Origin: Rhyacophila brunnea
Taxonomy: Eukaryota; Arthropoda; Insecta; Trichoptera; Rhyacophilidae
DNA length: 64,000 nt
Direction of reading: 5' to 3'
Assembly (NCBI GenBank): GCA_022495005.1
Contig: JAGYXB010001047.1
Location: forward strand, 1,054,001 to 1,118,000
In this document: in pieces, positions 44,354 to 55,470 of the stretch
How positions within the stretch are numbered: position 1 is the first letter of the stretch
How the letters are laid out: the number at the start of each line of letters is the position of its first letter
Made by a program: the position numbers and the translations under genes
Notes under the pieces: model-generated
The model's database searches: none
What the model was told of the DNA's origin: nothing
The model's input: the letters and a program-made list of their open reading frames with translations, nothing else

Positions 44354-44648
44354 GCTGTACTTCAGTATATTTCCACTTTCCTCAAAATACACTCTCCTAC
44401 TGAATACAGTCGAGGCTTTTTAGGAAGTACAATATTATGCGGCACATATTTGAAATTATTTATTTTAGTCAAGTTCCGCACTGTTCGGGATGTCCCCGAA
44501 CGCGAATCTGTGCTGCAGGAATACTGACGGCAGGAGTGTCGCGGTTCATTATTTAGTAATGCGATTGAGTGCATGCGATCGAATCGTTCGCGGCTTCTGC
44601 ATATTCATTGAAGCGATACACATTGCTGGATGGGCCGGCCCGATTCCC
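44354..44648 (-). other. 5' untranslated part of the LRR-cap exon
   Basis: On the minus strand TTTATTTGTTGCAG at about 44649-44662 is a good acceptor, so the exon probably starts at 44648 and a non-coding exon precedes it at higher coordinates. The leader is GC-richer than its surroundings and has upstream ATGs in other frames (one opens a 70-codon frame, 44362-44574), which could damp translation. Confidence 0.55.
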
Positions 44649-46130
44649 CTGCAACAAATAAATCACACTTTTAATTCCAACTACTTACATATTATATTAA
44701 CATAAACGTTTTATTAACCATAAAAAAACAATCACGGCATGTTACATATATTATCATTTATTTCACGAATGGCGATAAAGGTACTACCGAACACAACGTT
44801 CGATTTTCGACCCTTTCATCGTAGTAAATGTAGAAGCCAGTCGGTGCTGAATGCCTGTGCGTGGCATGGAGGGTTTCGCAACCGCGAGACGGCGTAATGG
44901 GCGCTAAGCCTCGTTAACATGTGGGCTTCGTCCAGAAGTTTTGGTTTAGCATAATACATCGGTACACATTTAAAAGCATAATAACTATAAATATATCAAA
45001 TCGTTATTCCCTGGTGGAAAAACAGTATTTTGGGTACTGGATAGGTATTTCTGTGGGTAAAAATAATGGTTTATAAATAATGGTTGGCTCCAACTGCAGA
45101 AATTGAATCCGACAAACGCACTCCTCTCCAATCAAGCTGTCATAACGCAAACATATTTATCTAACTTTAACGGCTGTGCGGTGCAGCGAGGTGGGGTGCG
45201 GTACAAGCTTCACATCTCACTAATGGGGGATATTTTTGAATCACACCACACACTAGACATGGTGAAAATATCAAGGGTATATTCTTAATAAGAGTATGGT
45301 TAGTTTTACCTTTGACTTGAGATAATTATACAAAGGTAGCCTATATTCGATATCGTATAGTCACCTGTCACAAAGGCCCGCAAGCCATGCGGAGATCAAA
45401 ATATGCACAACAAATCTTAAAATAACTTGAAATATAGCAAATGTTCCTACTCGATAATATAGCGAATACAAAATAAATGATTACTGACTTACATAATATT
45501 ATAACACTATATAAAATGCACTTTTGTACATTATGACTGTACGTATGATTGCGTGCAGTTATACGGTAGTGTGCGTTGCATCAAAATGAAAATTGCATCA
45601 GAGAGATTTGAGTGACGCATTTTACGATGATAAAGCCATGACCGCTTTCCGGTAACGAACGCACTGTATCATATTATTACAGATAGCTATTAGCTATTAT
45701 AAACACCACTCTCGATCTGCATAATATAGACATTTAATTTTTAAAACAGATATATTGTGTTTACACATTATCTATTTTAATAGATAATTATGAAAAACAT
45801 AATTATACTTACTTACTGGGTAAAAAAAGGAAATTAGAGGTGGATTAAGGATAGCTTCATCAAGCACACAGCGTATCTACAAATAGAGCCACCTCAAATG
45901 GGGACCCTATTAATAGACCGAAATGAAGTTTCCAAAAAATACATACTTATCTAGCGACTTAAAATTACAAAAATAATAGATGCTTCGTAAAAAAGAAACC
46001 GAATGTAATATTTTCTCATGGAATTCATGGGTACAAACGGTTTGATTATGTAGGTACCTACCAACTCCATTATAGGTAATGAAAATCAAAATTTCAGACA
46101 TACTTAGAGCAGCATTCACATGTATATAAT
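44649..46130. other. Upstream region of the LRR gene
   Basis: AT-rich apart from a GC-rich block at 44800-44935. That block could hold a leader exon or promoter of the minus-strand gene (inference); no TATA box or coding frame is evident. Confidence 0.35.
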
Positions 46131-46661
46131 GCCAACGCTCCATTGGCAAGCCAAAAGTCCGAGGACAATAAGTTGTCCGATTTGTCTATGCTCTGCTACT
46201 GATCAACGAACGAATAAAAAAGTCGAGCTGTCAAAAGTCAAAAGTTGCGATTAACGTAATGTCTTCCGATAATCCTATAATTTTGTGTTATTTATATCTA
46301 GACTTGCATAAAATAATAAAGCAGTGAATACAACACAAGTTTTTCATTTCATTTTATGAATTTCATAAATACAAAAACATAATTGATAAATCTCTCATTT
46401 TCTAATGTGTAAATTAACAAATGAATCAATGAAAATGTTTAAAACGTAATTTAAAGTTTAATCGCGTAATTATTTAAAATCGAATTTGCAAAGTGATCGA
46501 CGGACGAAGTCTGGCAACTCGGAGAGTAAAATATCAAACATGTTTGAAATTCAGCGAGCCTGGTCTGCGGATTAAAAACTCCGCAGATCTGAGGTGCTCC
46601 ACGCGAAAAAAAAGTCCGAAGACTGTATATCGTCTGACTTGCGTGCCAATGGAGCGCTGGC
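46131..46661. mobile_element. Inverted-repeat element, about 530 bp
   Basis: The ends GCCAACGCTCCATTGGCA and (minus strand) GCCAGCGCTCCATTGGCA differ by one base, and a weaker match continues inward (AGTCCGAGGAC-like). No target duplication could be fixed. The inside has short meaningless frames only. Confidence 0.7.
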
Positions 46662-47850
46662 TTAACGGGTTGAATAATTGAAAATTGCCTCTGCAAGGAG
46701 TTTACGACTAAAGAGAAAAATTAAGTAAAAATAACCCACAGTGATCACATGAAAATAGAATACGGTATGTGATAAAGTTAAATGAATACATATTTGTAAT
46801 GGAAATCATTAAACTTTCTAATGTTACTTGTCGTGATTCATTCCCAGGGAACCAGGGACGTTGCAGAATAATATTATGTTGAATAACTCCAGGCAATCTA
46901 AATTCAATGCGCGAAGCCAGAAAAATTATATAACTATGGAAGACAACAATAATAAAATTGACGACGGTCTTGAAGAATTTTTCACATTGCTGCATCCGTT
47001 TAGACCATCGATGGTAAACCGTTTTATCCTTAGGTGCAAAATAAAATGGTAAAAATATTAAGCATAATATCATTTAACAACATTACATTCTCCATTTTTT
47101 AGATTCGTCCAAGGTAGGTATAAGCACTTTTACTCAAAAAAATCCACCGTGATTCAAAAACCTTGTTTTAGCATTTTACAGTTTTTTTCGTCAAATCAAT
47201 CTTCAACTACTCACCCCATCACCCCACCCCTTCACATTCTTCTACTGTGTTAATACCTGTTAAATAAAATTCGGGGTGGTGCCATATTATAATTAAAAGC
47301 TGTGGAAATGTCAAATCAATACTCAATTAAGACACTATCTTTTTGTTATGTTAGGTTAGGTACCTACATTCTATATATTTAGTATTTGAAGGTGTAGCCT
47401 TTAATGGTAAGACTGATAAATAAAAAGAATTCGTAAAATTGAATGTAAAAAAATCGTGTAGGTACATAACCACCCAGTACTACATACCGATCGATCAATA
47501 TAATAAATTATTAATTTACAATCGAAAATATTATAAATTGTCCATTTAAATATTTCAACCATGATTGTGTGCATGTCAGTTCTCGATGTCTACATTGAAA
47601 TTCTATCAGATTCAATGTTAAAAATTCCAAGAAATTTCTAGGCACCAATATAATGAAAACAGTTTCAACAAATTTTTCTAGGAAATATTTATATTATATC
47701 TAATGTGTTGTGAAAAATAATACGTCTCATAATAATCCGTCGTACCATGAGATAATGTGACATCGCGGATAGATGGCGGTCATTCGAAATAACAACAATA
47801 AAAAAAAACATCAAAAAGCAAAGTTGTACAAACAATTCATCATTATAATT
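46662..47850. other. AT-rich DNA, nothing recognised
   Basis: No supported feature. Confidence 0.5.
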
Positions 47851-47854
47851 TTGC

Positions 47855-47952
47855 GACGTCACTTTGGGAGAATTACGAATAAATTTCCGACCTAACAGTT
47901 GACCGCCGCTGACCCGCCGCTATAAATTGATATAACGACTTCCATCACTCAA
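47855..47952 (+). promoter_or_regulatory. Possible core promoter
   Basis: GACGTCAC (47855-47862) resembles a CRE/bZIP site. CCGCCGCTGACCCGCCGC lies upstream of TATAAATT (47921-47928), and TCACTC with A at 47947 is an initiator-like site 26 bases further on. The spacing fits a TATA/Inr promoter on the plus strand, and the area to 48010 is GC-richer. No transcript or coding exon downstream is recognisable, so this is an inference from motifs. Confidence 0.3.
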
Positions 47953-48299
47953 TGTCCGTACCGCGTGATAGTGACTGCGACAGTAGTTCACAACCCCTGG
48001 CTCGATGTTAGTAGGTATAGCTACCGACTAGAAGACTTGTAATATATTTTATTCAGTAAATATTTATAGAGGTCTTCGTATATCTCCAATCCATTAAAAA
48101 ATAGCCTTAATTATGAAATTATAAGTCAAATTAAATTTAAAATAAAAGAAGAAAATAATTTAGTAAAACATTTTTAATTTACTCAGTCAACTATATCACA
48201 AAAATAAATATCAAAAAAATGTTTCAGTCTTGATTGAACAATTTATAATATGTTCATAAATGATATTTTAACTTCAATAGAAATCTAGCTATTTTTTTT

Positions 48300-48530
48300 T
48301 ACCATGTCCGATCTAATAAGATCATATAGGCCTCCGCAGGGTGGTGGTTTGTATTAACAGATTTGTTTTTAAAAGAAATGAATGTTAGCCACTTGCCCAA
48401 TCTATTAGGTCTATACGACCCAAACATAAATTGAAAAAGAATATGTGTAAACAACAACCAGACCCAGAATTCAAATCCGGGACCGACGACGTTATAGGCC
48501 GACGCTTAAACCGCTCGGCGATCGTTTATT
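48300..48530 (-). repeat. tRNA-derived SINE, family 3 (Ser/Leu-like head)
   Basis: On the minus strand: CGATCGCCGAGCGGTTTAAG, a classic A box of Ser/Leu tRNA type, then GGATTTGAATTCTGG as a worn B box, then a body ending in a T/A-rich stretch (about 48290-48305). The body is unlike families 1 and 2. Confidence 0.75.
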
Positions 48531-49115
48531 TAACAATACATAATTTATTTTTCAATTCTCGCTTTTCCTTTACAGTTGGTAAATTACAATCACATGTTAA
48601 TTATTATATTCACTCCAATGAAGAACATATTCTGGCTACATATTCTCTGTGGTTGCAAATTGTAATAGAGACAATAGAGATTTCAACCTAGGTTTGCTGT
48701 TCAATCAACTCTCAATTCTTTTGTAAATGAATCGCCATAGAGATATGGCGCTTACCCAAGAAATATCACGGAGAGTTGACGCATCCGAGACGTAACTCTA
48801 CCTACACGCAAAGGACTACTACGTATATGCATAAGGTAATAATTAATACATAATTTTTTTTTACATTGATTCGTTATAATATATGGAATTTATAGTTGTG
48901 TTTTTATTTTTTAGTATAATAAGTTTCCTGCGCCCCCATTATAGATTGAAAATGTGTTCTACACCCACCTGTACCTACGTTTTTACGTATCCTCATCATT
49001 CCTCGAATTCACAGGATGGCCAATTTTCAAATCTTCTGCTCGGCATCAAAATTAGAAAAGTACTACTGTTACAGTACAGTATTCCTCAGCCGCATTATGA
49101 GAGCAGTCAACAATA
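48531..49115. other. AT-rich DNA, nothing recognised
   Basis: No supported gene. Confidence 0.45.
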
Positions 49116-49205
49116 GAGCAGCATTCTCTAACTCTGTGTCTGCCAAACTGTGTGCCGCAGCACGCTAGTGTCCCGGGAGAGGTTCCAGGTGTGCCGTGAA
49201 AGAAG
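49116..49205 (+). mobile_element. hAT-like element end, degenerate
   Basis: CAGCATTCTCTAACTCTGTG followed by GTGTGCCGCAGCACGCTAG and GGTGTGCCGTGAAAG is the characteristic end of a widespread hAT-like group (pattern CAG..TTCTCAAACTGTG..GCCGC). The other end was not found; GGTGTGCCTC at about 49535 may be internal sequence. Confidence 0.5.
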
Positions 49206-50505
49206 AAACTGTCCGTACTTAACACTGTAAGTATTTAAAACACTCGGCTCGATTGCGTCCCAGATCTAAGCGGCGCGTTTGCGAAGTATGTTTCTCAGCA
49301 GTCTTGGAAATAAAATCATTAAAACGGGAATGATTTCAGATGACGAGTAACGTCTCAATTTACTAATTTAGAATTGCGTCTTTCTCACTAATATAATGAT
49401 TATCTTTATTACCAACCTGTGTGTATATATATATGTTGATAAAGTAATATTATTTCACTGTTACCAATACTAAGTATATATTTTATTCATATTAATAAAG
49501 TATATCTATTTAATTTTTAGGCGATTTTTATTTGGTGTGCCTCAAAACAAATTCCCCACCCCCAGAAATTAAAATTTTACATACATAACAGAAAGATACC
49601 CCGATTTCATGCCTTAAGCACTTTTGTGAATATTATGAGTTCAGCTCCACAGACGCCGACATGAAGATAGGCCGATCGCCCAATGGTGGTCGACCTTCGA
49701 AATGGTAACAAAATAACATAAGAAGACAAAATAACTACCACATACTTAATAATTAGGGATTTCTCTCATATCATTATTTTTTCCATATCATTATAAATTT
49801 AATGATAGGTACCAATAATAATAGTGTAATATAAATTATTTTAATATGCCTACATAATGTTACTTGAAGCGGAGTGCTTTATGTAATATGTGGGAACTAA
49901 TTTTATAGCGCATATTATTTAGGTAAGTAATTACTAATTATAAAACGGATGATTTCTATGTGTAATCATAATTATAGAAACATCTATACCTACTTAAATA
50001 TGCTGTCAAATTTATTTCGTAATAGGTATATACCTGATTATTATATTGTATGGTGTATAATTCGTCAATAAATTAGATACGAATAATAATTAATTAGCAG
50101 TAGAAACTTCAAAAACATGCTTGTCTTTGATAATATAAAGAGATATTTTTGTAAATCTTAGCGTCGTGACTGATTGCTAATTTATCTTTCAATGACCAGC
50201 TGTGGATAACCCAGAAACGCGATATTTATCGTTATAAGATCTACATAAATATATTATGTAGGTATTATAGATAAACACCATCTGTGAAATAATACATACC
50301 TAATATGGCTAATCAAATCAATCCAAATTGAAATTATAATTTTCAGGTAAGTTTATTTTATTTGTTAAGAATGTTTAGATGAATGACTGACTCATTTGGT
50401 AATTTCCACGTTAAGTTTATAAAAAACAACAATTAATTTATTTACTAAAACATAAAATATGTGCAAAAGCAACCTTATTACTTATATTACACGCGAAACT
50501 CGTAC
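49206..50505. other. AT-rich DNA, nothing recognised
   Basis: The first part may be interior of the hAT-like remnant. Confidence 0.4.
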
Positions 50506-50513
50506 GTTACTAG

Positions 50514-51146
50514 TAGAGTTGGGTTTTTCATCAATCTGAAGATTCGGGATTTTCCGAAATGTTGAAATTTTGAATTCTCGAGATTCGGGATTTTACAGAA
50601 AAATATTCACGAGAATTCTCGAGATATCGGGAAATTTTAAAAAACCTGTAAAAAAAATCCTAAAATCAGTGTAAAAACAGACAAATTCCAAAAAAATATA
50701 ATTTGTTTTATGTACTCGTATTTAAGAAGACAAACAAAATAGAAGTAGGAAAACAAAAATAATTCAAAATATTACTTATTAAAATAGAATTTCAAAAAAC
50801 ACTGACTGTCAATCTCTGCGTCTGAAAATCGCGTACGCTTTTGATACACAAAATCCCCTGATGTTGAAAAATTGCGCTCATTTTGAGTCGACGTTGGCCT
50901 AATTGTGTTAAATGTCCCGATCAGTCTTTGAACGTTTTGTGTTTTCTGTCCACTTTTTCATATAGAAAAATCATTTTGTTTTTTCAATTTATATTCGATA
51001 ATAAAGAAATCCCGAATCGCGAGAAAAGATTCTCGAGATCGGGGATTTCCCAAAATCTTAAAAATTTCAATTCGGGAGATTCGGGATGGAAAATCTCGAA
51101 AATTTCTCGAAAATTCCCGTCGGGAAATTCCCGAAACCTAACTCTA
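50514..51146 (-). mobile_element. hAT deletion derivative, copy 2 (633 bp)
   Basis: Same family as 39176-39763, opposite orientation. The ends TAGAGTTGGG and (minus strand) TAGAGTTAGG are flanked by GTTACTAG (50506-50513) and CTTACTAG (51147-51154), 7 of 8 matching. The interior keeps the transposase C-terminus on the minus strand without the frameshift seen in copy 1. The terminal regions are full of TCTCGAGA/TCCCGA words, likely transposase-binding subterminal repeats. Confidence 0.88.
50770..50905 (-). pseudogene. hAT transposase C-terminal relic
   Basis: About 45 codons: ...NERNFSTSGDFVYQKR, then TRFSDAEIDSQCFLKFYFN, stop. It matches the SERLFS.AG...R.RL...F L pattern at the end of the hAT dimerisation domain. 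The DDE catalytic part is missing. Confidence 0.78.
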
Positions 51147-51154
51147 CTTACTAG

Positions 51155-52680
51155 CAGTATGTATCTACCAATACAATAATATCGTAATAAACAACATTTT
51201 AAAATAAATGAATTCCTGAGAGTATCATAGTCATTACAATAAAACACAGTTTTTAGACGTTGTCACGATAGAGTGCTACTTTTGTTTACGTTTACAAGAT
51301 AATATGATTAGAAAATGGGAGAATGTGGGAGAAAGTGAGAGAACTGCAATCTGTTCAAAAGTCAAATAAATTTAAGGTTTCAATTTTTTCTAATAACAAT
51401 CGCTTGATACAAGAATATCCTATGAATTAAAAAAATAATGGTTAGGTATTAATTATTAATTAGGTTAATGGATGTTTTTTAATATTTAGTCATAACTCAT
51501 CAGAATCATCAGTCATCACCAATGCTACGTAGGCAATTAATCAAGTTTAATTTAATTTATTTTATCGAATATTTTTTGTATCCATTGTTTGTTGCGTCAA
51601 GGAAAAAAGGTTTATTTAAAGAGCTTTTATTTTTATACAGGGGCTAATATCAAAGCGGTTTTTATATGAGGGGCTAACATCCATGGTTATTTTACCACGG
51701 ATTAGCACCGTGTGCTGACTTATTATTATAGGGATGCTATTAAAAAACACATTATTGTAGGTACTATTTGCAGCATATTATCTTGGTTTTGTAACTTGTT
51801 GAATCTTGGTGTGCGGCCGATGAAGTAGTATAGTGTTGTATTGTGAAGTGGTACATCTGCGATATTCTAAACATCTTTACATAATATTCGTAACGTAGAA
51901 TTTGAACAATAACTAACTATCAACCGTAAAAATCTCAGGTAATATAATGTAACAAATAATTAAAAAGAAGTACAATTAAAACAAGTTTACCATCATTATT
52001 ACATGGTAATTTATCGAATATTTGTGCGGTAGCTCTGTTCCTACTGCATTTATGGACCGCTCGCTATTGGTAGGTAGCTAGATATTATATATTTTGGTTC
52101 ATGAAAATATGAATTAATTTATTAAATTTAATAATAATATTTGTTCATATAGTTTGCTTAACGTAATAAAATCAGCTCAAAATTAATCTCAAATAGGTTT
52201 ATCAATATTCTTATTTTAATTACGTACGATATTATTTGCTTATAAGATAAGACTATATAGAAGTATGTAAATCTCAACTATATATTTTTCAGCATCAAGA
52301 CACCCATGTATCCATTTCACCAACTCGTTAGAAGAATGCATTGCATACTTTGCATACTCGTTTTTTTATAAGTAGGTACCTATATTATATTCTTACGATT
52401 TGCTCTTTCTTCAAATGACATTGATTCATAGTTAAAATTTGGTTTTCCATTTCTGCCACAACTTAATGAGTTCATTAAATAAATATATTTATGTTTTATA
52501 TTAATATATATGCTGTGTACATGGTTTGTATTAAAAATAAGGTGTGTAAAACCAAGAATGTCATCATGAAATATTAAGTTCATTATGCAGTGTGGCATTT
52601 TGTCGATAGAGTTGAAGAGGTTATTTTCTGATTAATTAGTGCTGCCATATAATAAAATTATCGATGCATGCTGTTTAATT
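51155..52680. other. AT-rich DNA, nothing recognised
   Basis: A small direct repeat, TTTTTATA..AGGGGCTAA.ATC, occurs near 51630-51680. Confidence 0.45.
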
Positions 52681-52688
52681 GGTTAATA

Positions 52689-53175
52689 CGATGGTTTTCA
52701 AACTTTTTGTTTGATTGCGTCCTTTGTATAGGTATAACATTCTTATCATGGTGCTTTAACTAGTATTTACGGGAAAATAAGAGTCGGTTTCAAGACATTT
52801 AATATATTTATTATGAACTGCTAATTGAAAAATTTCCTATAAGTGTATTTGATCAATCAATTGATAAAAAATGCTCTACATCCACACGTAAGGCCTTGTA
52901 ATACGCTCAATTAAGACCAAGTTTGGCGCCGAGTGGATTGATTTGGAGCGGGTCTATGTTAGTATTCGGTCATATCCTATATTTTCAACTGTGAAATTTT
53001 GGCGATAAGGCGAGAGCAAAAAACCGCGTTTATAATATGTTGTTTTGTTACCACCTGAATAAAATAACCAACGATACATACGAACCTTTTATTGTGGTCG
53101 TGCATCGGTGACTAGAATTAAGATAGGCGCGATGCCCCAGGTAATTTTTCGTGGCGCACACTTTGAATATCACTG
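52689..53175. mobile_element. hAT-like MITE, 487 bp
   Basis: The right end (minus strand) CAGTGATATTCAAAGTGTGC and the left end CGATGGTTTTCAAACTTTTT follow the hAT consensus. Flanks GGTTAATA (52681-52688) and GGTTATTG (53176-53183) match at 6 of 8. No coding frame remains. Confidence 0.6.
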
Positions 53176-53359
53176 GGTTATTGGCAAAGATTAAAATAAT
53201 TTTTGAAAAAAACGCGTTGAATTGATTAAAACTTCAGGAGAGTTTGGTGTCAAAAATTGTAAAAAATACCATTTTTTAAATATAATATACATACGTTGCT
53301 AAGGTAACACTCACTAGAATTCAGACATTTTAAACATTCACAGAATGTAAATATATAGA

Positions 53360-54071
53360 ATGATACGTACTTCCCGGGTCTTTTCGGATGTTACGGAATT
53401 AAAACTTTTGTTTAATCCTTTAGTTCGAAGCAGGCTTGAGAGTGGGTCTATTGTTTGGGCACCGCATCAGTTGAAGTATGGGCTTATGGTCGAGAGGGTT
53501 CAGAAGAAATTCTTGAGACTCCTTTACTTGAGGTTGTATGGATACTACCCGTGGCTTTATCCAACTGACTTTTTCTTAGGTATGCTTATATACTGCAGTC
53601 TGCAAGTTAGTGATATCTTTATTTAGGTAAGTATTATTTTCGACTAATTATACGAGGTATAATTTTATATATATGTATATATAATAGTTATCCAACTGAC
53701 TTGCTTTTACGTATGCTTACATACTGCAGTCTGCAATTTAGAAGAGATCTTTGTTAAGCTACGTATTTTTTTCGACTTATACGAGGTATAAACGAGAACT
53801 CTGCCATTCTGGGCAGTGTTGACCTGTGTGTCCCTGGATATCTTAGAAATAGAGAGCATCAGTTGTTTATTCTCCCAAGGTGCAGAACCAACCGCCACTT
53901 GGGAGGGCGATAAATATGTTCAACCAAATTGCTTCGGGCTTTGATATAATCCACTTGCGTGAGATTGAGTTTAAGTGGACGTTATTTTATAAATTTAAGC
54001 ATTCTTTAAGAGAGAACATTATAAATGTAGATAATGTCTTTGAATTTCTAAAATCTGAAAGTCCTCCATAA
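53360..54071 (+). pseudogene. LINE C-terminal part, family X, copy 2
   Basis: The frame starts inside a reverse-transcriptase thumb: LVRSRLESGSIVWAPHQ and VERVQKKFLRLL are typical of Jockey/CR1-like LINEs. It later continues as GRAINMFNQIASGFDIIHL near 53900-53960. Between them a 104-base segment is duplicated in tandem (53558-53661 and 53689-53790) with a T/A-rich spacer. The frame is broken several times. Related fragments lie at 23183-23345 and 63541-64000. Confidence 0.75.
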
Positions 54072-55229
54072 AGATTTTAATACCTGCGGCGTATTTTTCA
54101 GAGGTGATATATTAATTGGAATGTATACATCACTTCTGAAATAGTTATTCTTATTATTGTATTTGAAAATGGGTATGGGTTGATCTTTCATCAACATGTT
54201 AGATGCATATTGATTTGATTACAGCCAAGTATTACTAATTATTATATTTCATCGTTGCAAATTTTAATTAAAACCCCTCAATTTATGTTAATGTTTGTAA
54301 ATTATAATTAAAAGTAGATCACGAAAATGCAATGTTGTACAAATACAAAAATGGTCGCTAATCGCTATCTACCAAAAATTCTTTCGCGATCGAGCTCTTG
54401 TAGATACAGGCAGCATAGTTTTTAGATTAATTGTATAAATATCAACATATGGAAATATTATTATATTTTAGTACTTTACTACTATTTATCCGAAATATAA
54501 TACATTTTTTTTAATATTTAAATATGTAGGTAATAATAATTACTGTGTGTTTATTTATTTAACTAATGACCTTCATTAAAGTAGTAACAGCTAGGTAAGC
54601 AATGAAAATTAATTTTATTATTGTCGAGTATTCATAGTAAAATTCAAAGTCAAGGAAAATCTAATGATTTTTACATTCCATAATAACTAAAACAAAAAAT
54701 GAAATGACGATGGTATACAATATTACGATTTCCTATGTAAAGTAAACCTTCTTAAAATATAAATGTTTATCATCTCATCGTACCTACTCTGAACATATTT
54801 TTTTGTAGGTAAACAACATAAATAAGAAGTGCGTTTACGGTGATATTTGAAAAATTTACCTCGGAGTTTCAAGTGCGGCTCAAATCTTCCTTACTGGCCA
54901 TACCACTATTTAATTACAGTGGCATGTTTTTCAAATATATATAATATGAAAAATATGTTAGGTATATTTGTATTAAAATATTGATATAAAATATTCTACA
55001 GTATTATGAACTGCATGTCGTCGTTAGGAAATAATATTGACTTTGTATGAAAATATATAGAGATTCTGGTATGTTTTTTTTTGCCGATTTTTACCGAAAC
55101 CGAATATCAGCTGTTCGCTCGCAGGTGCTTATGATTGAAATACACAAACTCATAATGTACTCAAATGTTAAAAGTTATCTGTCTCTCTAATTTTTTTTAA
55201 TATATTCAAATACGGACGTATCTGTTCCT
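54072..55229. other. AT-rich DNA, nothing recognised
   Basis: No supported feature. Confidence 0.5.
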
Positions 55230-55470
55230 AATAATCTTAATCGCCGTTGGCGCGTTGATATCTAATAAAAAGATTATTCCTTCCTTCCTTCGCGGTGTCG
55301 ATTTTCGTTGTGAAATGTCTTTCGCGTTCAAAACTTACGTTGAAATAAATCATGCGCGGAGAACGAGAACGGAGGGTGCCGTTAAACGGGATTAAACGAC
55401 CGTTATGATGGGTCGTTATTTCGTTAGCATAACGGCTTAACGCAGAAAAGCGAAGGTGCAAATTCACAGT
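55230..55470. other. CpG-rich patch
   Basis: A GC-richer block dense in AACG/CGTT words, open on the minus strand for 76 codons (55237-55467). No family signature. It could be an exon, a promoter-proximal segment or decayed repeat. Confidence 0.3.

Noticed and set aside
44354..44392. GTG start extending the LRR exon by 13 codons
   Set aside because: Eukaryotic initiation at GTG is very unlikely; the first in-frame ATG is at 44353.
48450..48525. Functional Ser/Leu tRNA gene
   Set aside because: The B box is damaged, no complete cloverleaf was found and a SINE-like body continues.
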